Assembly (NCBI GenBank): GCA_946413815.1
Contig: CAMKMD010000030.1
Span: 1 to 45,241 of the forward strand
DNA from: an uncultured Ruminococcus sp.
GTDB lineage: Bacteria > Bacillota > Clostridia > Oscillospirales > Ruminococcaceae
DNA length: 45,241 nt
Direction of reading: 5' to 3'
This document shows positions 16,038 through 25,612 of the stretch, piece by piece (the stretch's first letter is position 1; the number at the start of each line of letters is the position of its first letter). A program made the position numbers and the translations under genes. A model generated the notes under the pieces. That model was not told the origin of the DNA and did no database searches. It saw only the letters and a list, made by a program, of their open reading frames with translations.

Positions 16038-17084
16038 TTATCCGGCAACGAGTTTTTCCTTCATCAGGCACAGATCGAAGGTGTCAAGGATATCGTCTGC
16101 TGTGAGATCTGCGGAGCGCCAGTTGACGATAAGAGGACTTGCGTCGCCGAGGAGCCATTTGCTGAGAAGAACGGCATCCGCAATATTGAATTCTCCGTCG
16201 GCGTTGAGGTCGTGGTCCGGATATTCGGTAATGGTAAAGGATGAAGGATCAAGGCTTTCGTCCTCGAATTCATTGATCGAATATAATAATGTGCGCTTGC
16301 CGTCGCATTTTATGAATTCAAATATCTTCTCTTTTTCATCGAGATCATGCCATAAGCCGATGAGCACGACTTTTTCCGGAGGAACTGTGCCGGGTATCAC
16401 GGGATAGTTGACCGTGCTGAGCGGAAGCTGGTAAGAACGTCCGACAGGCCGGATGCCGTTTTCAGTTTTCATCCATATCTCGTTATCCTTATCTCCCTTT
16501 ATAAGAAGAGCTGCACAGCTGATCGCCGGATCATGATCAGAGTAATTGTAGATAAAGATATGGTCATTATCCTTCAGCTGACTGCAGATGAGATACAGCT
16601 CGCCGACGAGCGTGTCATTATCTTCGACATAATATGACAGCGGCTCTCCGGCTGCGGGAGTGAGACTGACTGTGTTCATATCCTGATGAAGGCAGTATAT
16701 ATCTTCGCTCCGGACGGTTATCTTACCGTTTTCTGATACTATGTAAAAGGAGTATAACATCCAGTCCATACCGAATGTCACGTTTGGTATACTGATTGTA
16801 ACAAAGACAGTAAGGACATATTCTCCGCTGCCCTCCGGACGAAAAGCGTATTCTCTGTCTCCGGCTGAAAAATCGAATTTGTCGTCGGTTGATATCAGGA
16901 TATCGTTATTATCATAATCAGAGGTCAGGTATACGGTATCGTTGCTGATACGGCAGCGGACGTGTTCAAAGCTTGTTATCTCATTGCTTTCCGGTCCGGC
17001 CGATAGAGAGGCTGCGGGAACACAGGATAGCAGGAGCAAAAGTGTTACAGCTGCTGATATAAGAAAACATATCATTCTTTTCAT
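16038..17084 (-). CDS. Secreted dockerin protein of unknown function
   Basis: The 348-residue protein has a clear signal peptide (about 1-30, with a Leu-rich core) and a C-terminal dockerin-like module (about 288-345). The first repeat, DLNADGEFNIADAVLLSKWLL, is canonical in its calcium loop; the second, DLTADDILDTFDL, is less so. The central 250 residues are mostly beta-predicted and match no family I recognise; a PPEKVVLIGLWHD segment may mark the end of one beta domain. It is a single-gene unit with its own promoter and terminator. Codon choice is slightly more A/T-rich than in the neighbouring housekeeping genes. As a dockerin protein it should bind a cohesin on a scaffold encoded elsewhere. 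Confidence 0.85.
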   Translation of the reverse strand: MKRMICFLISAAVTLLLLLSCVPAASLSAGPESNEITSFEHVRCRISNDTVYLTSDYDNNDILISTDDKFDFSAGDREYAFRPEGSGEYVLTVFVTISIPNVTFGMDWMLYSFYIVSENGKITVRSEDIYCLHQDMNTVSLTPAAGEPLSYYVEDNDTLVGELYLICSQLKDNDHIFIYNYSDHDPAISCAALLIKGDKDNEIWMKTENGIRPVGRSYQLPLSTVNYPVIPGTVPPEKVVLIGLWHDLDEKEKIFEFIKCDGKRTLLYSINEFEDESLDPSSFTITEYPDHDLNADGEFNIADAVLLSKWLLGDASPLIVNWRSADLTADDILDTFDLCLMKEKLVAG

Positions 17085-17217
17085 TGTGTTTACCTCCCTG
17101 CGGTATACGTGTGTGTTCTTCTGGTCGGCATTGTATCTTATCAGACGTATGAAGTATCATAGCTGCTTCATCTCTCTCACCCTCTGTCGAAATATATATG
17201 GCTGTTTATGTAACTAT

Positions 17218-17246
17218 ATTATAACAGACAGAAATGCCGCAATCAA
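17218..17246 (-). promoter_or_regulatory. Promoter of the third dockerin gene, with a 130-nt leader
   Basis: On the minus strand TTGATT (17241-17246) and TATAAT (17218-17223) are 17 bp apart. The leader to the ATG at 17084 is unusually long (about 130 nt). I could not match it to a known riboswitch class. Confidence 0.6.
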
Positions 17247-17259
17247 GGTGAAAAATGTA

Positions 17260-17291
17260 AATAAAAAGGGCGGACCGACCGGTCCGCCCTT
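17260..17291 (-). terminator. Intrinsic terminator of guaB
   Basis: An 11-bp perfect stem, AAGGGCGGACC (17266-17276) and GGTCCGCCCTT (17281-17291), has a 4-nt loop and a T-rich tail on the minus strand. It starts about 15 nt after the guaB stop. Confidence 0.92.
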
Positions 17292-17305
17292 GCAGCTTGT
17301 AAAAG

Positions 17306-18805
<1,500 letters not shown>

Positions 18806-18817
18806 TTATTACTTTTA

Positions 18818-18846
18818 ATGATAACAATTTTTTGCGGTTATGTCAA
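18818..18846 (-). promoter_or_regulatory. SigmaA promoter of guaB
   Basis: On the minus strand a perfect TTGACA (18841-18846) and TATCAT (18818-18823) have a 17-bp spacer, about 50 nt upstream of the guaB start. The remaining sequence from here to 18995 holds nothing I can identify. Confidence 0.78.
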
Positions 18847-19000
18847 TAGATGATAGGGAAAAGGAGATATAAAAATAATTTGTTCATTGGCGTCGGGTTT
18901 TGGCAAAAAAAGCAATCAGTTCCCGGAGGTAAAGTAAAATGATTTGGGGAAATGCTCTCCGCCAAAATGATAAAAGTCCCCTAAAGCGCGGTATAAGTAC

Positions 19001-19043
19001 AAAACAGCCCCGTAAGCGTCTGCCCGGGGCGCTTCGGGGCTGT
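19001..19043 (-). terminator. Intrinsic terminator of the small membrane-protein gene
   Basis: ACAGCCCCG plus AAGCG (19004-19018, one bulged T) pairs with CGCTTCGGGGCTGT (19030-19043). A TTTT run follows on the minus strand. It directly follows the stop codon at 19047. Confidence 0.85.
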
Positions 19044-19046
19044 GAT

Positions 19047-19559
19047 TCACTGATGTATCTGGCTGAGAGGCGGGAACTGTGATTCCATGAGAAGTACAAG
19101 AATGATGATGATGACATCAGCAGCCGCGATAACAGGCAGCTGCTTCTTTGCAAGCTCCCTGTTTTCCTCAGGCTTTATACTGACGGCGATGATACCGCAG
19201 ATGACACATGACAGGGAAAGGATGATGGTCAGCAGCGCACCTGCAAAGCCGCCGCCGGCCGACTGCTTACCGTAGCCGGGAAAGCACCAGTTCAGTGCCC
19301 TGACCGCATAGTTGGTTTTCCAGAAATACTGGAAGACCATGAAGGCGAAGGGAAAGGAACAAAGCCATCTCAGGAGACCTCTTATCCTCTTTTCGCTGAC
19401 TAAGCAGAAGCCGAACAGCAGGGCGATAACAATAACGAGAAGATACTCGGCAGGGGAGGTGGCATAGGAGATTACAGCTCCGGTGAATATTGTTGATACA
19501 TACAGCAGCGCCAGCGAAAAGGTTAGGAATATATCCTTTGCAAGGCTTTTTATCTTCAT
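19047..19559 (-). CDS. Small integral membrane protein of unknown function
   Basis: I do not recognise the family. The 170-residue protein has about five hydrophobic segments (about 10-33, 38-53, 65-80, 105-128 and 140-158), a basic loop after the second (SEKRIRGLLRW) and a Gly-rich stretch, PGYGKQSAGGGF, before the fourth. There is no signal peptidase site and no catalytic motif. The ribosome-binding site (GAAGGGA) is about 12 nt from the ATG, farther than usual. The gene is a stand-alone unit bounded by a strong promoter (19604-19632) and a terminator, which supports its being real. The N terminus, MKIKSLAKDIFLTFSLAL, fits a first membrane segment. Confidence 0.75.
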   Translation of the reverse strand: MKIKSLAKDIFLTFSLALLYVSTIFTGAVISYATSPAEYLLVIVIALLFGFCLVSEKRIRGLLRWLCSFPFAFMVFQYFWKTNYAVRALNWCFPGYGKQSAGGGFAGALLTIILSLSCVICGIIAVSIKPEENRELAKKQLPVIAAADVIIIILVLLMESQFPPLSQIHQ

Positions 19560-19603
19560 AGTGTATCGTCTTCCCTTCTGTCTTTCCGATTGTTCATGGT
19601 TTC

Positions 19604-19632
19604 ATTATACCCTTTAAAGAGTGGAGTGTCAA
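19604..19632 (-). promoter_or_regulatory. Consensus sigmaA promoter of the small membrane-protein gene
   Basis: On the minus strand a perfect TTGACA (19627-19632) and a perfect TATAAT (19604-19609) have a 17-bp spacer. The leader is about 40 nt. Confidence 0.82.
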
Positions 19633-19654
19633 TATGATAAGTCAACCGTACACA

Positions 19655-19876
19655 GCAGGGGCGGCGTTCCGTCGCCCGCAACCATGGAGGTCAGGCTTGT
19701 AGGGGGCGATGCCTACATCGTCCCGCCAACTGTCCATAGCCGCGATTGTAGGGACGGCCATTGGCCGTCCGCGTGTAACAATATGTTTCATGGCTGCGGA
19801 CGGCGGATCGCCGTCCCTACGAACCATCGCCGCAGGCGATACCAAAGCTAACGGCTTACGGCTTACGGCTAATGGC
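19655..19876. repeat. Palindromic intergenic repeat with paired 25-bp elements
   Basis: This 362-bp gap (19560-19921) has no gene. Two 25-bp elements at 19748-19772 and 19796-19820 are inverted copies of each other, GTAGGGACGGC-N5-GCCGTCCGC, differing only in the central bases. Each is also a hairpin by itself. A weaker palindrome, GGGCGATG/CATCGTCCC, precedes them near 19706-19722. A short tandem array of ACGGCTT (three units, 19851-19871) follows. The pattern resembles non-autonomous, MITE-like or REP-like elements. Open frames across it on both strands are by-products of the palindromes. Confidence 0.78.
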
Positions 19877-19887
19877 TCAATAATCGA

Positions 19888-19917
19888 ATTAAAACGGGAC
19901 TGCCGCAGCAGTCCCGT
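19888..19917 (-). terminator. Intrinsic terminator of the fabD-aro-LRR operon
   Basis: ACGGGACTGC (19894-19903) pairs perfectly with GCAGTCCCGT (19908-19917) around a 4-nt loop, followed by a TTTTAATT tail on the minus strand. It begins five bases after the stop at 19922. Confidence 0.92.
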
Positions 19918-19921
19918 AGGT

Positions 19922-20884
19922 TCACGCAGTAGCGTTCTCTGCGTATATTATCAGTATCTCCGAGGCGTCCGCTGAATCCGTGTCGCCGTTCCCGTCAACG
20001 TCTGCAAGATAGCGCTGGGCGGCTGACAGTGTGGTCTGCCCGCCTGTTGCAAGCTCGGCGTATTCCGAGAGCACCATGGAGGCGTCCGCTGAATCCACGA
20101 AGCCGTCCATATTCACGTCGCCGGAGGGAGTAGCCTCGGTGTCGATGAAGTCTATGCCCTTGCCTCTGGCGTATCTTTCCGCTGCACTGTCCTTCTTGCC
20201 GAATATGATGAATCCGGGTACAGGCTCTATGGAGTTGTCGATGCGGTTCGTGCGGAGACCTATGGCGTTGTCGCCTATGAACTGCACTGTAGACGGTACT
20301 GTCACCGATCTGAGCGAGGTGCAGCCGTAGAAGGCTTCTCTGCCTATGCCGATGACTCCTTCCGGTATCTTTACTTCTGCAAGGTTGGTACAGGAGGAGA
20401 AACAGTTCTCGGGTATGGCTCTGAGACTGGAATGCTCTCCGCCGAGGTCGGCGTATTTCAGCTGTGAGCAGCTTACGAAGACCTTGACCCCCATGCTGCT
20501 TATGGAATCCGGAAGCGTAACGCTCTCAAGGGCGAGACAGCCGGCAAAGGCTGAATCTCCGATGCTTGTGATTGTATCCGGAAAGCTGACCGAGGTGATG
20601 TTCGTGAGTCCCATGAAGGCTTTTTCCTCCACTGCGGCGAATACAAGGCTGTCCTTGCCGGTCTCGGCGTAGGCGGGGATGACAAGATCGTCCGGCGGGT
20701 CGCTCATGCCGGTTATGACGGCAACGCCTGTGATGCCGTCTGTCAGCAGCTCCTCATAGTCGTCCGTAGTCTCGTAGCTGAGAGTGCTGCTGCCTATCTT
20801 TACTGAATAGGCCTCTGCTGTAATGGCGGCAGAGGAGAGAACGGTCGCAGCCGCAGTTATCAGTGCGGTGAGCCGGCACTTCAT
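19922..20884 (-). CDS. Secreted BspA-type leucine-rich-repeat protein with dockerin
   Basis: The 320-residue protein has a signal peptide (about 1-25), about five LRR_5/BspA-type repeats (about 85-210; signature IGDSAFAGCLALESVTLPDSI and related) and a C-terminal dockerin (about 252-320; GDVNMDGFVDSADASMVLSEY and DVDGNGDTDSADASEILIIY). BspA-type repeats usually mediate adhesion or protein binding. The dockerin's paired SADAS motifs differ from those of the other three dockerins here. Its ATG overlaps the stop codon of the amidohydrolase gene (ATGA), with GGAAGGAG inside the upstream gene. It is therefore translationally coupled to a cytoplasmic metabolic operon, an unusual place for a surface protein. 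The operon terminator follows it. Confidence 0.9.
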   Translation of the reverse strand: MKCRLTALITAAATVLSSAAITAEAYSVKIGSSTLSYETTDDYEELLTDGITGVAVITGMSDPPDDLVIPAYAETGKDSLVFAAVEEKAFMGLTNITSVSFPDTITSIGDSAFAGCLALESVTLPDSISSMGVKVFVSCSQLKYADLGGEHSSLRAIPENCFSSCTNLAEVKIPEGVIGIGREAFYGCTSLRSVTVPSTVQFIGDNAIGLRTNRIDNSIEPVPGFIIFGKKDSAAERYARGKGIDFIDTEATPSGDVNMDGFVDSADASMVLSEYAELATGGQTTLSAAQRYLADVDGNGDTDSADASEILIIYAENATA

Positions 20885-22056
20885 CAGATCAGCTCCTTCC
20901 GGCAGACCTCCCCGCTTATCATAACGAGTGCAGGCTCTGTCATAAGATCGAGAGGATCCTCTCCCTTGCGGTAGATCTGAAGATCAGCGTCCTTTCCGGC
21001 AGCAAGGCTGCCTGTGATATCATCTATGCCGAGTATCTCAGCGGGAGCAGCAGTGAGTGCCCTGAGGGCTTCTCCGGTGCTGAGGCCGCCCTTTACTGCC
21101 GCCTTTGCGGACAGGGGGAGGTACTGTATCGGCGTAACTGTATGGTCTGTGCATATTGCAGTCTTTACTCCTGCGCGTATAAGGCCGCAGGCGTTCTCGA
21201 GCTCGAGCTCGCGCATCTCCGGCTTGCAGCGGTCGCACAGCAGGGGGCCGCAGATAACGGGAACCTCTTCCTCAGCGAGGATGTCAGCGATACGGGAGCC
21301 CTCTGTGCCGTGTATGATGACGGCATCAACGGAGAATTCCTTTGCGATGCGGAGAGCGGTGCAGATATCGTCTGCACGGTGACAGTGGAAGAAGGCCTTC
21401 TGCTTCCTGTCAAGGAGCTTCATGAGAGCCTCGCACTTTATATCGTATTCCGGCGGCTCGCAGTCATCGTTGTCGGAGTAGTATCTGTCCATATCATGGG
21501 CGTAGCGGCGTGCCTTGTGGAGACCCTCACGGATAACGGCGGCTGTTCCCATTCTTGTGCGTGGGAGCTCGCCTCTGTCGTTGTATTCGTGCTTGGGGTT
21601 CTCACCGAGAGCGAATTTCACTCCGCAGGTGCTTATGAGCATCCTGTCAGCGCAGCGGCCGGCGGTCTTCAGCACACATATCTCTCCGCCGCAGGGGTTT
21701 GCGCTTCCGGGGCTGACAGCAGCAGCGGTTATGCCTCTGTTCCTTGCCTCGTCAAAGCAGCGGTCAAAGGGGTTCACACCGTCAATAGCCCTGAGCTGCG
21801 GCATGAAGGGGTCATTTGTCTCGTTGCAGTCGTCACCCTCGAAGCCGAGTCCGTCCTCGATTATGCCGAGATGGGTATGGGCATCTATGAAACCGGGAAG
21901 GAGGGTGCCTCCCTGTGCGTTGAATGCGTCCTCCGGGATATCCTCGGGAGAGCCGGCGCCGAGAGCGGATATCTTCCCGTTCTCTGTCAGGAGCCAGCCG
22001 TTCTCGATGGTGCCGGCCTCGTCCATAGTTATTATCTTTGCGTTATAAATAAGCAT
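20884..22056 (-). CDS. Amidohydrolase of the imidazolonepropionase-like superfamily
   Basis: The 390-residue protein has the amidohydrolase architecture: a short N-terminal beta domain (1-50), then the metal-binding HxH in GFIDAHTHLG (about 55-64), a second metal-site His in FFHCHRADD (about 223-231), IIHGTEG (about 248-254), the catalytic Asp in CTDHTVTP (about 300-307), and the beta-domain return GSLAAGKDADLQIY. All expected metal ligands seem present, so it should be active, but the substrate (an imide, amide or guanidine-type compound) cannot be read from sequence. It sits 12 bp after aroK and overlaps the LRR-dockerin gene by four bases. It is not an obvious member of the shikimate or fatty acid pathway. 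Confidence 0.9.
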   Translation of the reverse strand: MLIYNAKIITMDEAGTIENGWLLTENGKISALGAGSPEDIPEDAFNAQGGTLLPGFIDAHTHLGIIEDGLGFEGDDCNETNDPFMPQLRAIDGVNPFDRCFDEARNRGITAAAVSPGSANPCGGEICVLKTAGRCADRMLISTCGVKFALGENPKHEYNDRGELPRTRMGTAAVIREGLHKARRYAHDMDRYYSDNDDCEPPEYDIKCEALMKLLDRKQKAFFHCHRADDICTALRIAKEFSVDAVIIHGTEGSRIADILAEEEVPVICGPLLCDRCKPEMRELELENACGLIRAGVKTAICTDHTVTPIQYLPLSAKAAVKGGLSTGEALRALTAAPAEILGIDDITGSLAAGKDADLQIYRKGEDPLDLMTEPALVMISGEVCRKELI

Positions 22057-22068
22057 AGTAACTCCTTG

Positions 22069-22569
22069 TTATCTGTGCAGTCTTGCTGCCTCTGCGATGC
22101 GCTCGGCTGTCTGCATGGGGCTGCCGGAGCAGTCCACGGTAACTGTTGAATGCTTCAGATATATCTCACGGCGGGTATTGAATCGCTCCAGCAGCTCCTC
22201 ACGGGTGGAGGAAGCAGCTATGGGGCGGTTGCTGTCACCGGATATGCGCTCATAGCAGGTGTCGAAATCTGCATCGAGGAAGATGACCGGGCCGGTCTTT
22301 GCAGCAGCGGCAGCGGTCCCGGGATTGAGGAGAGCTCCTCCTCCACAGGCGACCACAGCCGGTTTCCCGCAGACCTCCCTGACTATCCTTGCCTCTACCT
22401 CACGGAAATAGGGCTCGCCCTTCTGAGCGAATATCTCCGGTATAGTCATGCCCTGATCCTCTACTATAAGATCGTCGGTATCGCAGAAGCTGCAGCCGAG
22501 CTTGCGGGCGGCAAGTCTGCCTGAGGTGGATTTTCCGCAGCCCATGAATCCGCATAAGAATACTGTCAT
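22069..22569 (-). CDS. aroK: Shikimate kinase
   Basis: AroK phosphorylates shikimate to shikimate-3-phosphate with ATP, the fifth step of the chorismate pathway. The 166-residue protein has the P-loop GFMGCGKST (7-15), the shikimate-binding DTDD (30-33), FREVEARI and the glycine-rich VACGGGALL, all typical. A lid region follows (SNRPIAASS). The start is preceded by a ribosome-binding site in the short gap after aroE (4 bp between genes). Both shikimate genes sit between fabD and an amidohydrolase; the remaining aro genes are not in the window. Confidence 0.96.
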   Translation of the reverse strand: MTVFLCGFMGCGKSTSGRLAARKLGCSFCDTDDLIVEDQGMTIPEIFAQKGEPYFREVEARIVREVCGKPAVVACGGGALLNPGTAAAAAKTGPVIFLDADFDTCYERISGDSNRPIAASSTREELLERFNTRREIYLKHSTVTVDCSGSPMQTAERIAEAARLHR

Positions 22570-22573
22570 ACTA

Positions 22574-23419
22574 TCATCCTTTCTGACGGTTCATCTCTGC
22601 AACGGCATCCTCAACGGCTGTAATGATGGGAGCGATGTCATCGGAGCTGAACTCTCCGCCGTACCATATCTCATGAGCCTTGACGGCCTGATATACGAGC
22701 ATGGCAGCGCCGCCTACAGCTGTTCTGCCGAGGGCACGCGCCTTGCGGATAAGCAGTGTCTCTGTCGGGTTGTATACCGCATCGAAGAAGGAGCCGCAGC
22801 GTCCGATAACGCTGTCAGGAACGGCGCAGGCCTCTGTCTTCGGGTACATTCCCACGGGGGTAGCGTTTATCATAAGGTCGAAGTCTCCGTCAAGTGCGGA
22901 GGTCTCCTCTATGCCGACGGAAGCAGCAGGGCAGGCAGCGAGTATCTCCTCCCTTGCCTTTTCTGCGAGAGCTCTGTCCTGGGGGATGATGCCGATAGTG
23001 AGCTCGCCGCCGTGGAGGGCTGTCTCTATGGCCATCATTCTTCCTACACCGCCGCAGCCGACAAGGAGGACTTTCCCGTCGAGGGGAAGCGCTTTTGCGG
23101 AATACAGGAATCCTGTGCAGTCGGTGTTGTATCCGATGAGCTTTCCGTCAAGGTTCTTTATGCAGTTTACGGAATTGTAGCGCTTTGCGGTCTCGTCCAG
23201 CTCATCCATGAGAGCGATGACGGACTGCTTGTGCGGGATGGTGACATTCATGCCGCAGTGTGAGCGTATCAGCTCGCCGCTTGCGGGGATATCGGCGGGA
23301 TCTATGTCGATGAGGCTGTAGTCACAGTCCTTCATGCCGCTGAGAGCGAAGAGCTTCTCGTGTATCAGCGGTGACATGGAATGTCCGATGGGATGGCCTA
23401 TAAGAGCAAATTTTTTCAT
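22574..23419 (-). CDS. aroE: Shikimate dehydrogenase (NADP+)
   Basis: AroE reduces 3-dehydroshikimate to shikimate with NADPH. The 281-residue protein has the N-terminal substrate domain with IGHPIGHSMSPLIH (7-20) and catalytic K64 in NVTIPHKQS. N85 and D100 (GYNTDCTGF) are the other substrate-site residues. The nucleotide-binding domain has the GCGGVGRMM glycine motif (about 117-125). The start codon follows GAGGT. The gene begins eight bp after fabD ends and is closely followed by aroK. Confidence 0.96.
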   Translation of the reverse strand: MKKFALIGHPIGHSMSPLIHEKLFALSGMKDCDYSLIDIDPADIPASGELIRSHCGMNVTIPHKQSVIALMDELDETAKRYNSVNCIKNLDGKLIGYNTDCTGFLYSAKALPLDGKVLLVGCGGVGRMMAIETALHGGELTIGIIPQDRALAEKAREEILAACPAASVGIEETSALDGDFDLMINATPVGMYPKTEACAVPDSVIGRCGSFFDAVYNPTETLLIRKARALGRTAVGGAAMLVYQAVKAHEIWYGGEFSSDDIAPIITAVEDAVAEMNRQKG

Positions 23420-23427
23420 AGTATACC

Positions 23428-24342
23428 TCAGAATTCAGCTTTCTCGAGAGTTTCGATGTTTTCGATATTGTAAGCTGTCACTCCGTCAAGTGTCTTCTTC
23501 ACAAGTCCGGTAAGAGTCTTGCCGGGGCCGAATTCCACGAAGGTATCGAAGCCGGCGTTCTTTATGGCGCTGAGCTCGTCGGTGAAGCGTACGGGCGAGC
23601 TGATATGTCTTGCGAGCAGGGAGGGGAAGTGGCCGTAGTCGTTGAATTCCTTTCCGAGAAGGTTGGAGAAGAAACGTATATCAGCAACGGGCTTGCGGAA
23701 CTCTGCGTCCTTGATGCCCTCATAGAACTTGTCTGCCGCGGTCTTCATCAGTCTTGAGTGGAAGGCGCCTGCCACCTTGAGGGGCACTACCTTTGCCTTG
23801 AGCTCTGTGAACATGGGAGTTACCTCCTCTATGCCCTCCGGTGTGCCTGCGATAACGGTCTGCTGCGGAGAATTGTAGTTGACGGGTGCTACGTAGTGCT
23901 TGGCTTTGCGGCATATATCCTCCACCTGCTTCGGATCGAGCTTGAGTATGGCAGCCATTGAGCCCTTATGCTCGCGTGCCGCCTCGTCCATAGCCTCGGA
24001 CCTTATCTTGATGATGCGGAAGGCCTCCTGGGGGGTGAGTATGCCTGCTGCGTACATAGCAGCATATTCGCCGAGGGAATGACCGGCGACTGCCTTATAC
24101 CGGAAACCCTTCTTATGTGCTGCGAGGAGGCATATAATAGATGCTGCCATAACTGCCGGCTGAGCGTTTATGGTAAGAGCAAGCTCCTCGGGAGTGCTGT
24201 CGAAGGATATGGCGCGGAGATCTCTGCCGAGCACCTCCGAGCCGACGTCGTAAACTGCGCCAAGCTCCGGATCAGCCTCAACGAGATCCCTTGCCATGCC
24301 GGGGTACTGTGAGCCCTGACCGGAAAAAAGTGCAATAGTCAT
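23428..24342 (-). CDS. fabD: Malonyl-CoA:ACP transacylase
   Basis: FabD moves malonyl from CoA to acyl carrier protein, supplying the extender unit of type II fatty acid synthesis. The 304-residue protein has FSGQGSQYPGM near the N terminus, the nucleophile S89 in GHSLGEY and the catalytic H195 in GAFHSRLM, then the conserved VEFGPGKTLTGLVKK end. It leads the minus-strand operon with aroE, aroK, the amidohydrolase and the LRR-dockerin gene. In many Clostridia fabD lies inside the fabH-fabK-fabG cluster; here it is divergent from that cluster across 264 bp. An AAGGAAG ribosome-binding site lies slightly far from the ATG. Confidence 0.97.
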   Translation of the reverse strand: MTIALFSGQGSQYPGMARDLVEADPELGAVYDVGSEVLGRDLRAISFDSTPEELALTINAQPAVMAASIICLLAAHKKGFRYKAVAGHSLGEYAAMYAAGILTPQEAFRIIKIRSEAMDEAAREHKGSMAAILKLDPKQVEDICRKAKHYVAPVNYNSPQQTVIAGTPEGIEEVTPMFTELKAKVVPLKVAGAFHSRLMKTAADKFYEGIKDAEFRKPVADIRFFSNLLGKEFNDYGHFPSLLARHISSPVRFTDELSAIKNAGFDTFVEFGPGKTLTGLVKKTLDGVTAYNIENIETLEKAEF

Positions 24343-24367
24343 AGTATTTGTAACTTCCTTTCTGTGT

Positions 24368-24395
24368 TATGTACACCACAAGGCAAGCCTGACAA
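24368..24395 (-). promoter_or_regulatory. Candidate promoter for fabD
   Basis: On the minus strand TTGTCA (24390-24395) and TACATA (24368-24373) have a 16-bp spacer, with a short leader of about 19 nt to fabD. The match is weaker than the other promoters listed. Confidence 0.4.
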
Positions 24396-24474
24396 AATAA
24401 TCGCCGGTTCCACAGGGCATATTGTGCGGAATGACGAGTTTTCGGAGGCTCCGGATCAAAGGAATAAAATATCG

Positions 24475-24503
24475 TTGCAAAAAAAACGAATTTGGTTTAT
24501 AAT
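24475..24503 (+). promoter_or_regulatory. SigmaA promoter of the fabH operon
   Basis: TTGCAA (24475-24480) and TATAAT (24498-24503) have a 17-bp spacer. The leader of about 100 nt is A/T-rich, with two T-runs just before the ribosome-binding site. I looked for a FapR- or FabT-like palindrome and did not find a convincing one. Confidence 0.72.
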
Positions 24504-24606
24504 AGAATATGTATTACTGTATGCCGATCCGGTGTACAATAATAATATAACACATATTTTCAGGATTTACAACTGTTTTTTTATTTTTTGATAAAAGGAG
24601 AGCAGA

Positions 24607-25593
24607 ATGGGAATAAACATTCTTGGCACAGGCAGTTATGTTCCGGAGCAGAGCCTGACCAATGACGACTTCACAAAATTCGTGGATACCAACGATGAAT
24701 GGATCCGCACACGCACAGGTATATGTAAAAGACATATGTCCGGATGGGAGCCCGTATGGTATATGGGAGCCCGTGCGGCAGAGCAGGCGATAGAGAGAGC
24801 CGGCATCGATCCGGCGGATATTGGTCTTATCATCTCCACTACCGTCACACCGGATTTCCTTACGCCGAGCATATCGAGCGTCATACAGCGTGAGACGGGT
24901 GCGGTCAATGCAGCAGCATTCGACATAAACGCAGCCTGTTCCGGTTTCGTATACGCCATCGATACAGCAAGAAGATTCCTTGAGACTGACAGCTCGCTGA
25001 AGTACGTGCTCGTGAACGCCTCCGAAGCACTCTCACGCTTCACAGATTTCACCGACCGCTCTACCTGCGTCCTCTTCGGAGACGGTGCAGGCTCTGTAGT
25101 CGTTGAGCGCTCAGACAAGCTGTTCTCCTCACACCTCACCTCCGACGGCACAGGCGCACATTTCCTCTGCGCCCGCAACGTGAGAGTCGCTCCTGAGGTA
25201 GCTGTGGAGAATGATTTCGAGGACGGCTTCCCGGATAAGGGGATGCACAAGCTCTATCAGGACGGCAGAGAGGTATACAAGTTCGCTACCAGGGCTCTTC
25301 CGGCTGCATTTGAAGCAGCTGCGGAGAAGGCGGGTATCACCAAGGACGATATCGACTGGTTCATACCTCATCAGGCTAATGTGCGTATAATCGAGACCGC
25401 CGCAAAGAAGTTCGATGTACCTATGGAGAGATTCATACTCACTCTTGATCATTTCGGCAACACCTCGAGTTCATCTATCCCGCTTGCATTCAACGAGGCT
25501 GTAGAAAAGGGCATGATACAGCGCGGACAGAAGCTGGCTTTCATCGGATTCGGCGCAGGCCTCACCAGCGGCTGCGCTATCGTGGAGTACTGA
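24607..25593 (+). CDS. fabH: Beta-ketoacyl-ACP synthase III
   Basis: FabH condenses an acyl-CoA primer with malonyl-ACP and starts each fatty acid chain. The 328-residue enzyme has the Cys-His-Asn triad: C111 in NAACSGFVYA, H255 in FIPHQANVRI and N285 in DHFGNTSSSS. The C-terminal GFGAGLTSG is conserved. FabH selectivity decides between straight and branched chains; this cannot be read with confidence here, but a branched-chain oxoacid oxidoreductase lies downstream in the window. It is the first gene of the plus-strand fatty acid operon, with AAAAGGAGA before the ATG, and is followed after 19 bp by fabK. Confidence 0.97.
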   Translation: MGINILGTGSYVPEQSLTNDDFTKFVDTNDEWIRTRTGICKRHMSGWEPVWYMGARAAEQAIERAGIDPADIGLIISTTVTPDFLTPSISSVIQRETGAVNAAAFDINAACSGFVYAIDTARRFLETDSSLKYVLVNASEALSRFTDFTDRSTCVLFGDGAGSVVVERSDKLFSSHLTSDGTGAHFLCARNVRVAPEVAVENDFEDGFPDKGMHKLYQDGREVYKFATRALPAAFEAAAEKAGITKDDIDWFIPHQANVRIIETAAKKFDVPMERFILTLDHFGNTSSSSIPLAFNEAVEKGMIQRGQKLAFIGFGAGLTSGCAIVEY

Positions 25594-25612
25594 TCACAGG
25601 AAGGAGATATCT

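Noticed and set aside
17085..17217. Riboswitch in the 130-nt leader of the third dockerin gene
   Set aside because: No recognisable aptamer core or leader terminator was found; the long leader alone is not enough.
18884..19153. An 89-codon minus-strand open frame downstream of the small membrane protein
   Set aside because: It overlaps the terminator hairpin and the end of a better-supported gene, and its Ser/Arg-rich product has no family features.
19621..19851. Overlapping open frames on both strands in the 19.7-kb gap
   Set aside because: The frames are created by GC-rich palindromic repeats; the predicted proteins are Arg/Ala-rich with no domain and no ribosome-binding site.
21142..22149. 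Long open frame antisense to the amidohydrolase gene, extending over aroK
   Set aside because: It crosses two genes on the other strand, both clearly coding, and shows no ribosome-binding site or motifs.
24343..24606. Possible replication origin at the point where gene orientation switches from minus to plus
   Set aside because: Genes to the left are mostly on the minus strand and those to the right mostly on the plus strand, but no dnaA or dnaN gene and no cluster of DnaA boxes was seen. Divergent operons explain it.
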